Source: JAJCYK01 sp965212195 (lineage in GTDB: Bacteria > Bacteroidota > Bacteroidia > Cytophagales > Cyclobacteriaceae). From it: a stretch of DNA of 64,000 nucleotides. Shown piece after piece: positions 16,642 to 25,524 of this stretch. Within the stretch, counting starts at the first letter, position 1. Each line of letters opens with the position of its first letter. The DNA is taken from positions 868,001-932,000 of the forward strand of contig CBDBUW010000010.1 of NCBI GenBank assembly GCA_965212195.1, given 5' to 3'. The notes below the pieces were generated by a model. It was given only the letters and a program-made list of their open reading frames with translations. It did no database searches and was not told the origin of the DNA. Both the position numbers and the translations under genes were made by a program.

Positions 16642-17955
16642 ATGAAAAACCTGTACCCCATTCTAATATCTTGCTTGTTCTGCAGTCTGCTGCTAGCCCC
16701 TATCCAAGCTCAGAATATGGAGATCAAGAAACAAATCGATGAAAAAGCCAAAGCGCTGGAACCCCAGATAATCGAATGGCGTCGGCATTTTCATCAGTAC
16801 CCCGAACTGTCGAACCGCGAGTTCAAAACCTCCAAAAAAATTGAGGAACACTTAAGAGGTCTGGGCCTGGAAGTACAAACCGGCATTGCCCACACTGGGG
16901 TGGTGGCCATTCTTAAAGGAGGCAAGCCCGGTCCGGTAGTAGCCTTACGGGCTGACATCGATGGGCTACCGGTTAAGGAACGGGTGGATATCCCCTTTGC
17001 ATCCAAAGAGGTCTCTACTTACAACGGACAGGAAGTTGGGGTCATGCATGCTTGTGGCCACGATACTCATATTGCCATGCTGTTGGGAGCAGCTAATATT
17101 TTAAGTTCCATGAAAGATCAGATCCCGGGAACCGTAAAATTTATATTTCAACCAGCTGAGGAAGGGGCTCCTCAGGGCGAAGAGGGCGGAGCTAAACTAA
17201 TGGTAAAAGAAGGCGTACTGGAAAACCCTAAAGTTGACGTGGTCTTCGGGCTGCATGTTAATTCTCAAACACCTGCCGGACATATAAAGTATCGCCCAGG
17301 GGGTATCATGGCAGGTTCCGATTACTATAGCATCACTGTAAAAGGCGCCCAAACCCATGGTGCCTACCCCTGGGAAGGTACCGATCCTATTGTCACCACT
17401 GCACAAATCATCAACGGTTTGCAGACCATAGTCAGTCGACAACTGCCCTTGATCCAAAATCCTGCAGTGGTTAGCGTTGGTTCCATTCACGGGGGAATCC
17501 GCAACAATATTATTCCCGAAGAAGTGAAAATAGTAGGCACTATTCGTACGCTTGATACGGAAATGCAGGATATGATCCATGAAAAGATCAGGCTTATTGC
17601 CACAAAAATAGCGGAAAGTAACGGAGCCACTGCCGATGTATATATCAGCAAAGGGTATCCGGTTACCTACAATGACCCTGCACTGACGGAAAAAATGCTG
17701 CCTTCATTGGTGGAAGCCGCCGGTACCGACAACGTGCATTTGCGCAGCGCCGTAATGGGAGCAGAGGATTTTTCCTATTACGCTCAGAAAGTCCCGGGTT
17801 TGTTCTTCTTTGTGGGAGGCGCTCCTACCGATATCGACCCAGCTGATAACGCTCCCCATCACACTCCCGACTTTTATATTGATGAAAGCGGATTTGTTGT
17901 GGGTTCAAAGGCCCTGTGTTATTTAACCATAGATTACATGTCCTCTCAACCCTAG
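16642..17955 (+). CDS. Secreted M20-family amidohydrolase (N-acyl amino acid hydrolase type)
   Basis: A zinc metallohydrolase of the M20D group (IAA-amino acid/hippurate hydrolase relatives) that would cleave N-acyl or N-aryl amino acids. Starting at the ATG at 16642, residues 1 to about 25 form a signal peptide (MKNLYPILISCLFCSLLLAP, cleavage near 'IQAQN'), so it acts in the periplasm. Family motifs are 'MHACGHDTHIAMLLGAA' (Cys/His/Asp metal ligands), 'QPAEEG' (catalytic Glu), 'GLHVNSQTPAG' and 'MGAEDFSYY'. The dimerisation domain with 'AQTHGAYPWEGTDPI' sits between. The length (437 aa) is usual. It stands alone upstream of a lipoprotein operon. Confidence 0.93.
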   Translation: MKNLYPILISCLFCSLLLAPIQAQNMEIKKQIDEKAKALEPQIIEWRRHFHQYPELSNREFKTSKKIEEHLRGLGLEVQTGIAHTGVVAILKGGKPGPVVALRADIDGLPVKERVDIPFASKEVSTYNGQEVGVMHACGHDTHIAMLLGAANILSSMKDQIPGTVKFIFQPAEEGAPQGEEGGAKLMVKEGVLENPKVDVVFGLHVNSQTPAGHIKYRPGGIMAGSDYYSITVKGAQTHGAYPWEGTDPIVTTAQIINGLQTIVSRQLPLIQNPAVVSVGSIHGGIRNNIIPEEVKIVGTIRTLDTEMQDMIHEKIRLIATKIAESNGATADVYISKGYPVTYNDPALTEKMLPSLVEAAGTDNVHLRSAVMGAEDFSYYAQKVPGLFFFVGGAPTDIDPADNAPHHTPDFYIDESGFVVGSKALCYLTIDYMSSQP

Positions 17956-18010
17956 CGGCTCCAACGTTTGGTGCATGCTGTGCGTCCTGACAATAAACAT
18001 CTTAAAAGCT

Positions 18011-18940
18011 ATGTTCCTTATGTTGCTAAAGACCAGAATTTTCCTTTTAGTCGGTTTACTAGCCACCGTCTTTGTTGGCTGCGATCGAACGGTCGACTAC
18101 ATCGCTCCCCGAAGCGATTCCCCTCCCAGTGAATTTTTCCAATCAAATGAAGTAACCATCACCGAATTCCAGGTGGTTGCAGAGGTTGGGGACACCTTGG
18201 AATTGGAAGATTCTACCAATTATGAACCTACTGTTTTGATCATTCCGGAGAATCTGTGTGTGTACGGCAATGGTGAAGATTGCCAAGGAGAAATGGATGT
18301 TCAACTCATACAGGCCTTTGAAAAATCCGATATTATCTTTTCCGATATTCCTACTACTTCCAAGAGAATGCCACTGGAGTCAGGCGGTGCATTTTATCTG
18401 AACATTACCCAAGGAGGAGAGCAGCTTTACATACGGCCCGATGCCTTATTCCAAATAAAGGCCGCAGTAGCCAGAACACCTGGAGATCCCCAGAAAATGA
18501 TGTTCTATCGCTTCGACGAAGTAGGAAATGGAGTTTTCGATTGGAGGTTACAAGGCCCTCTAGCGGCAGTTGATGAGACTTATTATACCCTTGAGTTCAA
18601 TGAGTTGGACCGCTGGATAAATATAGATTATGAAATCCCTACTGATACTAAAGAACTGATTATTAATTTGTTACGAGATGGTGTTGCGGTTGAAGATGCT
18701 GAGGTTTTCTTTTCACTTAACGATTTCAATTCAGTGGGGAAAGCCGAATATCTATCTGCGGTTTCCGGATATCAAGGGTTGGTTCCCAAAGGCGCCAGCT
18801 TGCAGGTAGTGGCCTTAAAAAAAGAGGGTGAAAAGTGGTATTGGAACAAATCCCAGGTAGCACCCGGGGTTAATCATTTAGATCTGGCCCTTACAGCCAT
18901 AGCATATGACGAACTGATAAGTGCACTGAAGAGCCTGTAA
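18011..18940 (+). CDS. Lipoprotein of unknown function
   Basis: A predicted 309-aa lipoprotein. The hydrophobic leader 'LLKTRIFLLVGLLATVFVGC' ends in a lipobox-like V-F-V-G-C followed by Asp-Arg. ATGs at 18011 and 18020 both give a proper leader, whereas the more upstream ATG at 17975 adds a stretch without one. The mature part is acidic and beta-rich ('NVTVTEF'-like strands), with two cysteines in 'ENLCVYGNGEDCQGEM' that could form a disulfide. I do not recognise a family. It is followed by an outer-membrane barrel gene 4 bases later, and then by sigma and vWA genes, suggesting a surface-associated module. Confidence 0.75.
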   Translation: MFLMLLKTRIFLLVGLLATVFVGCDRTVDYIAPRSDSPPSEFFQSNEVTITEFQVVAEVGDTLELEDSTNYEPTVLIIPENLCVYGNGEDCQGEMDVQLIQAFEKSDIIFSDIPTTSKRMPLESGGAFYLNITQGGEQLYIRPDALFQIKAAVARTPGDPQKMMFYRFDEVGNGVFDWRLQGPLAAVDETYYTLEFNELDRWINIDYEIPTDTKELIINLLRDGVAVEDAEVFFSLNDFNSVGKAEYLSAVSGYQGLVPKGASLQVVALKKEGEKWYWNKSQVAPGVNHLDLALTAIAYDELISALKSL

Positions 18941-18944
18941 GATC

Positions 18945-19697
18945 ATGGCCTGGAGAAGCTCCATCCTCATCCCCTTGCTGGGACTGTTAGCATTGGTAGC
19001 TTCAGCCCAGGGCCCTACTGCGAATCACCTAAAAAAAGGGCGATCCTACTGGAAACTCTATGCACATCCTATCAATACTGCTTTCTCCATTGAAGCCCGG
19101 GCAGGGTTAACTGCTTACACCGGAGAATTAAGCAGTCTTAAGGGTGGGAACTTGCAAAACGGGTACGGGAATTTTTCCTGGGGAGCTGGATTAGACTACC
19201 GCCTGACTCACTTTATCAAGCTGGCAGTGAAGTTTAAGCGATTCAGATTAGCGTCTGAATCAGACCCCGAGTTCTGGAATAATCGTTCTTTTACCTCGAA
19301 AAACATGCAATACACCTTCAGTATTGAGCATAATTTCTTTCCATACGGGGCCCTGGAAGACCTGGACCAGCGGGTGAACTTTTATGTTAGTGTAGGTGTG
19401 GGACTGCTGAAATATCGTACTACTGCCAGCGACCCGCCTCAGGACGATATGACCTTTGAAGAATCAACCTTGGTGGTGCCCCTGGGGGCCGGAGTTTCCG
19501 TCCATATCAACCGCACCACACACCTGGCCTTAGAGGGGCATTTTTACAGTGCCTCTTCCGACAATTTAGATGGTACATTTTTGGGCTCCGGTGAGGGTGG
19601 TCAGAATGACGGCTATTTCATGCTGGAAATCAAATATTGTTGGCAAATAGCCGATGCGTTCAATTACAATCGCCATTTGAGGCGTATTGGTAAGTAA
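18945..19697 (+). CDS. Outer-membrane beta-barrel protein
   Basis: A 250-aa protein with a clear signal peptide (MAWRSSILIPLLGLLALVASA, cleavage before Q-G) and alternating hydrophobic/polar strands such as 'FSIEARAGLTAYTGEL', 'GYGNFSWGAGLDYRL', 'NFYVSVGVGLLKYRT' and 'YFMLEIKYCWQI', typical of small eight-stranded porin-like barrels in Bacteroidota. The expected terminal aromatic strand is followed by a short basic tail (FNYNRHLRRIGK). It is in the same operon as the preceding lipoprotein and the following sigma factor. The function is not predictable beyond an outer-membrane location. Confidence 0.8.
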   Translation: MAWRSSILIPLLGLLALVASAQGPTANHLKKGRSYWKLYAHPINTAFSIEARAGLTAYTGELSSLKGGNLQNGYGNFSWGAGLDYRLTHFIKLAVKFKRFRLASESDPEFWNNRSFTSKNMQYTFSIEHNFFPYGALEDLDQRVNFYVSVGVGLLKYRTTASDPPQDDMTFEESTLVVPLGAGVSVHINRTTHLALEGHFYSASSDNLDGTFLGSGEGGQNDGYFMLEIKYCWQIADAFNYNRHLRRIGK

Positions 19698-19706
19698 AAA
19701 AAGCAG

Positions 19707-20273
19707 ATGAGTGCTTCAGAATTAAGACCTAAATCCCTGGAAGATATTATTGAGGGCTGCAAGAAAAATCAGCTTAAGGCACAGGAACTGTTCTATCAGC
19801 ACTTTTATGGCTACTCCATGTCGATCTGCCTGATCTACTCAGATTCCAAAGACGATGCGGTGGAGATCATGAATGACGGGTTTTTAAAGATCTTCAAACA
19901 TATCCGCAATCAAAAACAACCCAAGGCCTTAAAGTCCTGGATCCGTAGAATAATGATCAATACAGCTATCGATCACTATCGAAGAACTAAAAAGCATCGT
20001 CATTATACGGATCTGGATCATACTCAACAAAGTGGTGGAGAAGGAGAGATCTACGGAAAGCTGGCTGCCTCCGAGATACTAAGCATGGTGCAAATGTTAC
20101 CCACCTCCTACCGGACGGTTTTTAATTTGTACGTAATAGAAGGTTACTCTCATAAAGATATTGCCATTCTCTTGGGGATATCGGAAGGTACATCTAGAGC
20201 TAACCTGAGTTATGCGAATAAGGAATTAAGGAAAATGTTAGCCAAGTGGCTTAATATAGAATATTTGAAATGA
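19707..20273 (+). CDS. ECF RNA polymerase sigma factor
   Basis: A 188-aa extracytoplasmic-function sigma factor. Region 2 covers 'LFYQHFYGYSMSICLIYS' through 'AVEIMNDGFLKIFKHI' and 'ALKSWIRRIMINTAIDHYR'. Region 4 holds 'LPTSYRTVFNLYVIEGYSH' and the HTH 'KDIAILLGISEGTSRANLS'. The stop overlaps the start of the next gene (ATGA), the arrangement usual for an ECF sigma factor and its anti-sigma or partner. The barrel and lipoprotein genes upstream in the same direction are candidate co-expressed targets or sensors. Confidence 0.93.
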   Translation: MSASELRPKSLEDIIEGCKKNQLKAQELFYQHFYGYSMSICLIYSDSKDDAVEIMNDGFLKIFKHIRNQKQPKALKSWIRRIMINTAIDHYRRTKKHRHYTDLDHTQQSGGEGEIYGKLAASEILSMVQMLPTSYRTVFNLYVIEGYSHKDIAILLGISEGTSRANLSYANKELRKMLAKWLNIEYLK

Positions 20274-21442
20274 ACGATTTAGAACTACATCAACTGGTTA
20301 GAGATTCATTAAAAGAATTCAAACCTGCGTACGATCCCAGAAATTGGAGACTTCTGCAATCCAGATTGATATTGGAACCCACTGGTTTTCCCTGGAAGTT
20401 CCTGGCCTTGCTGATTATCCCATTAACTCTGGCCGGCACCCTGTGGTGGAACTACCAACCGCTTAGCACCGCCTCGGAAATGAACACCAGCCCCGAAATC
20501 GCCAAGGTTGGCTTAAAAACCGCCCATACAGCACCCATCTTTACCCCATATGTGCCAAGGAGTCTAAAAACCGCCCCCATAGAGGACGTAGAGGACGCAA
20601 AGGAAGAGACAGCCCACGAGAATAAGCATAGTATTCCCAACTATACATTGGGCATGGTTTATCCAATGGGTCCTCAAACCCTCAATACACCAGCTGCTTT
20701 GAATTCCTACAAGACCTACTTTGTGGAGCAGAAAATCCGCAGACTGCTATTGAATAAAACCATCGATCAAGATAGTACTACTTATAAGGTCCTGGAAAGG
20801 AACAAAGAAAAATGGCAAAGCGCAGTGATGGTTTGTGATTGGACCAGCAGTATGTTTCCCTACGGCACTCAGATCTTTACTTGGTTGCATCACAATCAAC
20901 ACAACAAAGCCCTGCAAGCTTATGTGTTTTTCAACGATTGCGACCCCACCGGTACCCCTTTGGATCATAGCAATGAAGGTGGCGGCATGTTCTATACCGC
21001 TGAAAAGAACCCCCAACAGGTGCTCAGTGTAATGATCAATGCCGTGCGCAAGGGTGCTGAAAATACCGACCTCCAGGAGAATGATCTGGAAGCTCTTTTA
21101 TTTGCCTCCCAACAATATCCAAAAGCTGACGAATTGGTGTTGATTGCGGACAACATAAGTCCGGTACGATATCCCCAATTACTGAAGAAGGTAAACAAGC
21201 CTGTCAGGATCATCATTTGCGGCACTACCCTCACCGACCAGGCCATCCAACCTATTTACCTAGAGCTGGCCAAAGCCACCGGAGGTTCTATCCATACCAT
21301 TGAAGATGACCTGATAGACCTGGAAAATATTCCCGAGGGACGTTGGATACGTGTAGGAGATAAGTATTTCAGATACAAAAGAAAGAAGGGAAAATTTGTG
21401 CTAACCAATCGCCACAAGAGACCCCGAAACGGCACTTTATAA
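20270..21442 (+). CDS. Membrane protein with vWA-like domain, coupled to the sigma factor
   Basis: A 390-aa protein in the position of an anti-sigma factor. Residues 1-40 are soluble and helical, and about 44-62 form one membrane span ('FPWKFLALLIIPLTLAGTLW'). A Pro/Thr-rich linker follows. From about residue 180 there is a Rossmann-like domain: 'SAVMVCDWTSSM' fits a MIDAS D-x-T-x-S metal site at the end of strand 1, 'ALQAYVFFNDCD' is the next strand, 'NDLEALLFASQQYP' an amphipathic helix, 'ADELVLIADN' and 'VRIIICGT' later strands. This is a von Willebrand A-type fold by inspection. The topology would put the vWA domain in the periplasm and the short N-terminus in the cytoplasm, where it could bind sigma. 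I see no zinc-binding HxxxCxxC anti-sigma motif. Confidence 0.75.
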   Translation: MNDLELHQLVRDSLKEFKPAYDPRNWRLLQSRLILEPTGFPWKFLALLIIPLTLAGTLWWNYQPLSTASEMNTSPEIAKVGLKTAHTAPIFTPYVPRSLKTAPIEDVEDAKEETAHENKHSIPNYTLGMVYPMGPQTLNTPAALNSYKTYFVEQKIRRLLLNKTIDQDSTTYKVLERNKEKWQSAVMVCDWTSSMFPYGTQIFTWLHHNQHNKALQAYVFFNDCDPTGTPLDHSNEGGGMFYTAEKNPQQVLSVMINAVRKGAENTDLQENDLEALLFASQQYPKADELVLIADNISPVRYPQLLKKVNKPVRIIICGTTLTDQAIQPIYLELAKATGGSIHTIEDDLIDLENIPEGRWIRVGDKYFRYKRKKGKFVLTNRHKRPRNGTL

Positions 21443-22898
21443 CAACTTGACCTTATCGAGTAAAATTTCCATGGCCAGGTCGATCTGCTCCAGATGAGTT
21501 CTGAAGTTCAGCACTGCCAGACGCAAATAGAACTTACCATCTAAAGTAGTGCTGGAAAAGAATACCCTTCCATCCGATTTGATCAGTTCTACCAGACGCC
21601 GATTAAACTCACCTATTGAGCCTTCTGAACCTTCCGGGGGCACATATCTGAAAAAGGTCACTGACAATTCGGGGGAAGGTCCTACTTCGAACAGGCCGGT
21701 TTCCACCAATCTTTCATAGAAATAACGTGCCAGCCATAATTTTTCTTCTAGGGCCGCCCGAAAAGGTGCCACCCCAAATAACCTTAAGGGTAGCCACATG
21801 CGCATTCCCCGGAAATGGCGACTCAATTCCGGGCTTAGATCGGCCGGCGACATTTCATCCACTGCCGGTACCGCATCTTGCATGTAATTGGCAAAATAAT
21901 GCTGGGAGTGGTACAGTTTTAATTGGTCTTTCACTAAAACCGCTCCTGATCCGTATGGAAGGAACATGCCTTTATGAGGATCGATGATCACGGAATCGGC
22001 CTTCTCGATCCCTTTTAACACCTTTTTCCCGTAATCGGTTAGCAGAAAGAAACCGCCATAGGCAGCATCAATATGATACCAAATATTATGTTCAAGGGCC
22101 ACAGCAGCAATATCTTCCAGAGGATCTACCACACCGGCCTCAGTGGTCCCGGCGGAAGCCATGACCATGAAAGGCTTTAAACCATTTTGCAGATCTTTTT
22201 TTACCAATTTTGCCAATTGCTCCACGTCCATTCTAAAATCGATCATGGGTACCTCCCGGATCTGACACTCCGAAAGACCCGCGATGTGTAAGGCTTTATG
22301 GGCACAATGATGGATTTGGGCGGTATAATAAATTACCGATTTGGGGATATCGGCAGCCTTTATCTGATGAGCATCCCGGGCATTCACAATGGCGGTGAGG
22401 TTGGCCAGTGAACCCCCGGAAGTAAGGGTACCCCCTGATTTTTCATCATATCCGATCAATTGACAAAGCCACCGCACCAGTGTATTTTCCATGCGAACTC
22501 CTCCCGGAGAAGCAAAATAGATCCCCGAATACCGATTGGTTATATCGGCCAGAAAATCCCCCCAGGCCGAGGGCACCAAACCCCCACCCGGAATGTATCC
22601 CAAATGCCCTCCACTGGCCGGATTGATCCCTTTGCTATTGACTTGTTCGTGCAACATTTTCAATATTTCCCCTAGATCGACCGATTGTTCTTCGATGGGA
22701 AATTCCGGTGCAAAATTCTCTGGAGGTTGATCGTAGGTGAGCCTTTTAGGCAAACTGTTCAGGTAGTCTTCCGCATAAGCCATTACTTGACTGGCCATCT
22801 GCTTACGCTGCTCATGGGTGGGGGTCCAGCTCGCGAGCCAGCTGTTCCAAGTTCTTAATTTTGGCGTGCAACTCCTGATATGACGTTTGGGACAACAT
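21437..22898 (-). CDS. PLP-dependent group II decarboxylase (aromatic/acidic amino acid type), frameshifted
   Basis: A pyridoxal-phosphate decarboxylase of the AADC/GAD group. The PLP lysine is in 'IIDPHKGMFLPYGSG', with 'WYHIDAAYGGFF' (PLP-binding Asp) and 'TSGGSLANLTA' also present. The uninterrupted frame begins at 22906 with an unlikely N-terminus (MHPCCPKRHIRS). From the ATG at 22898 another frame reads MLSQTSYQELHAKIKNLEQL and continues 'ARELDP', and it joins the main frame exactly if one G is removed from the G5 run at 22820-22824. The true product is therefore about 486 aa with a +1 indel near codon 26, either sequence error or a recent mutation. It lies 9 bases after the arginine deiminase gene. 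The substrate is not determined. Confidence 0.88.
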
Positions 22899-22907
22899 GG
22901 ATGCAAA

Positions 22908-24182
22908 TTAACCTCTCACCAGAGGTAAAGTTAGACAATGGGGTCCACCCCCTGCCCTACTCAGTTCAGAGGAGTGTAAGGCGATGATGGTCTTTTCGAT
23001 GGTTTTGGGGTTCACCCTGCCCTCTGCAATCTCCTTCAGCAAAGCTTCGGCCTCCACTATCTTATAGCCATACTCCCGCAGGGCCTCCAACGTTTTCAGG
23101 TTACGGGCGTAAGAGACGGCCACTCCATTTTTTAAAGCCACAAAATTACATCCGCTGGCATATTGTTCTCTTTCGGCATAGGGATAAAGGTCATTGCCAC
23201 ATGGTATAAGAGTAGTATCCGGCTGAATATCATTCAGTAGCTCCCGAAGGCTGTCGAACATGACCACTTCCTGCATACTGCCGCGATATTGTTTAATAGT
23301 CACAGGCTGACCTTCACCCAAAAATGGTTTAAAGTAAACGAAATCAGTATGCGAGATCTGGGTAAACAAGGTATCCAAATGGATGCAAGTAGGTAATTTG
23401 GGTATGTCGATCATGGTAATGCGGCGGGCCAGCTTCGCCTCGAATAAAAGTTCGGCCACCACATTAATGGTATGTTCATTAGTACGTTCACTGTACCCAA
23501 TAAGGATATTGTCTTCATCTATTACCATTACATCACCTCCTTCTATGGCCAGCTTTGGATCCCGCAATGCTGCTAACAATTCCTGCGGGTTTTTACAAAT
23601 ATCGATATGTCCATTGGCAGCGCTTGCAAAAAGTGGGTGATGGTGGCTCACAAACCAAGTGAGTATGGATTCCCGCATTCTGGGATATTTACTGGCCAGG
23701 CAGGTGAGAAATCTGTTCTTTATGGTTACACCTATATCCCGGGTGAAGATATGATTGGGCAGAGGTGGTAACACGGTGCGGGCCAATCCCGGTACCACCC
23801 CGGATATCAAAGTGGCCGCTAGGGACATCGGTGGTAAATTACGCAGGAACTCCTGATCATAGGATGGTACTTGTTCAAAATCAATAACACCATCCAGCAA
23901 CTGATCTCTAACGGTGGGATCCTTTAACACATCCGCCAAAAGATCTTGAAATTCCAATACAGAACCCGCCCCCAATATTGCCAGCAAAATAGACTCTAAA
24001 GTCCGGTGCTGCTTCATCATCTGGGGCAAAAATACGATGTCGTCGTAAAGCAGGGACTCCGCATTGCTGGGCGTGACCCATTCAATTCCGGGATCGGGGC
24101 GATGCACCACCACTTTGATTAAGCGCTTTATATCGGAGGCAACATCCAGAGTTAAAGGTTGTGTCAATTCTACGCCAGACAT
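22908..24182 (-). CDS. Arginine deiminase-like guanidino hydrolase
   Basis: A 424-aa member of the amidinotransferase/arginine deiminase family (arginine to citrulline and ammonia). Recognisable are 'IKRLIKVVVHRPDPGIEW' at the N-terminus, 'LYDDIVFLPQM', 'IFTRDIGVTI', 'AIEGGDVMVID', 'CIHLDTLFTQI' (catalytic His/Asp region) and the C-terminal catalytic cysteine in 'GGGPHCLTLPLVRG' (about residue 416). Length and motifs match ADI. No carbamate kinase or ornithine carbamoyltransferase gene is nearby, so it is not in a classical arc operon. It appears to be cotranscribed with the downstream decarboxylase. Confidence 0.9.
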   Translation of the reverse strand: MSGVELTQPLTLDVASDIKRLIKVVVHRPDPGIEWVTPSNAESLLYDDIVFLPQMMKQHRTLESILLAILGAGSVLEFQDLLADVLKDPTVRDQLLDGVIDFEQVPSYDQEFLRNLPPMSLAATLISGVVPGLARTVLPPLPNHIFTRDIGVTIKNRFLTCLASKYPRMRESILTWFVSHHHPLFASAANGHIDICKNPQELLAALRDPKLAIEGGDVMVIDEDNILIGYSERTNEHTINVVAELLFEAKLARRITMIDIPKLPTCIHLDTLFTQISHTDFVYFKPFLGEGQPVTIKQYRGSMQEVVMFDSLRELLNDIQPDTTLIPCGNDLYPYAEREQYASGCNFVALKNGVAVSYARNLKTLEALREYGYKIVEAEALLKEIAEGRVNPKTIEKTIIALHSSELSRAGGGPHCLTLPLVRG

Positions 24183-24241
24183 TTAGGTTAAGTTGAATAC
24201 GGCTTGCAAAGAAAGCGAAATTCCCTATTATTTTAAAATTC

Positions 24242-24751
24242 TTAAGCGCTACGTGCTCTGGTGAGATAGGGCTTCCACTCTTCTTGAATAAAACCTGAAA
24301 AATCTCTGAGAAAAAGAATGAATGAAGGCTTATAGGGTTTGGACTTCAATATAAATCCAGCCTCTTCCGGCAGGCTGTCCCCTTTTCGGGTATTACAACT
24401 TTTACAGGCTGTTACCAGATTGTTCCAGGAAGAACGGCCCTTACGGGAGCGTGGCAGTACGTGATCCAGGGTCAGTTCCGATTTAGTACCGCAATACTGG
24501 CACTCATAACTATCCCTTTTGAAGATATTCTGTCGGGATAGCTCCACACCCTTGTATGGAATACTTACATACCTGCTTATGCGAATAACCGCAGGTTTGG
24601 GAAAACTGGTACTGACCGTGCGCAAATACTCTCCTTCAAATTGACACACCAATTCCCCTTTTTGCAAATAGATCAACAAAAAAGCCCGTTGGATAGAACA
24701 AATGGTCAACGGGGTATAATCCTGATTTAGTACCAGTACTCTCCTGTTCAT
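24242..24751 (-). CDS. HNH endonuclease family protein
   Basis: A 169-aa protein with a C-terminal HNH nuclease domain: 'YECQYCGTKSELTLDHVLP' gives the first zinc Cys pair and the D-H of the active site, 'SWNNLVTACKSCNTRKGD' the Asn and second Cys pair. The N-terminal 80 residues ('RVLVLNQDYTPLTICS') are conserved in a widespread bacterial HNH subfamily of unknown role that is found in core genome positions rather than in restriction islands. Its start overlaps the stop of the NlpC/P60 gene by four bases. Confidence 0.9.
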   Translation of the reverse strand: MNRRVLVLNQDYTPLTICSIQRAFLLIYLQKGELVCQFEGEYLRTVSTSFPKPAVIRISRYVSIPYKGVELSRQNIFKRDSYECQYCGTKSELTLDHVLPRSRKGRSSWNNLVTACKSCNTRKGDSLPEEAGFILKSKPYKPSFILFLRDFSGFIQEEWKPYLTRARSA

Positions 24752-25524
24752 TTCAACACCCGCCTAACGGTTTTCATTTGGTGTGTTATTTGTTGGCCGT
24801 CCCAAATTCCCTCTTCCTTTAACTTGTCTATACGCACTTTTCCGGAGGCATGGATAATGCGGCCATCCCCTAATATAATACCCACATGGTCAATTTTACC
24901 ACTGGTGGAGGCAAAAAATGCCAAATCCCCAGCCTGTGCCTGCTTAAAATGAGCAACAGAACTACCACAAAGCGCCTGCTGAACGCTGTCCCGAGGAAGT
25001 CCGTAACCAGCAATACGAAATACCTGTTGTACAAATCCGCTGCAATCGATCCCCCAGGGTGAACGACCACCCCATAAGTATGGGGCATTCAGGTATTTCA
25101 GAGCAATAGCCAGCATATCTGCAAAATCCAGCTTCTTACCTAAAGGTTTGGAATTCCCATGAAATTTCAACAATCCAGAAGAACTAAATAGTTCACCTGC
25201 AGTCATTGGCAGCACACTGCCCATGGCCAAGTACAACTGCTCCCCGTTCATAGTGGCCTCAGTGCTTACATCAGTGGTGATTTGATATATCGACCGGTTG
25301 ATCTCCTGGTAATAGGCCTCGCTTATTGGATGATGTTGCTTATGGTCGATCCACCCTTGGTAATGATCAAAATCCGCAACCACCTGCAGCCATTTGCCGT
25401 CATCACTGGTGGCTGTCACCCGGTAATGTTCGCCAAAGAGCAACTGGCTGATCATTTCACTGCGATCTGACGGTTGATCGCGCAGCGGCGTTAGAGCCAG
25501 ACGACAAATACCAAATTGTTCCAT
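24748..25524 (-). CDS. NlpC/P60 (C40) peptidase with SH3b-like N-terminus
   Basis: A 258-aa peptidoglycan endopeptidase-like protein. Residues 1-130 hold two bacterial SH3-like segments ('LFGEHYRVTATSDDGKWLQV'). Residues about 140-258 are the NlpC/P60 domain with the catalytic Cys in 'WGIDCSGFVQQV', His in 'KIDHVGII' and a third polar residue near 'IIHASGK'. No signal peptide is evident at this start (MEQFGICRLALTP), so it would be cytoplasmic unless exported another way, as is common for this Bacteroidota subfamily. It lies directly after smpB, with a 0-base gap. Confidence 0.9.
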   Translation of the reverse strand: MEQFGICRLALTPLRDQPSDRSEMISQLLFGEHYRVTATSDDGKWLQVVADFDHYQGWIDHKQHHPISEAYYQEINRSIYQITTDVSTEATMNGEQLYLAMGSVLPMTAGELFSSSGLLKFHGNSKPLGKKLDFADMLAIALKYLNAPYLWGGRSPWGIDCSGFVQQVFRIAGYGLPRDSVQQALCGSSVAHFKQAQAGDLAFFASTSGKIDHVGIILGDGRIIHASGKVRIDKLKEEGIWDGQQITHQMKTVRRVLK

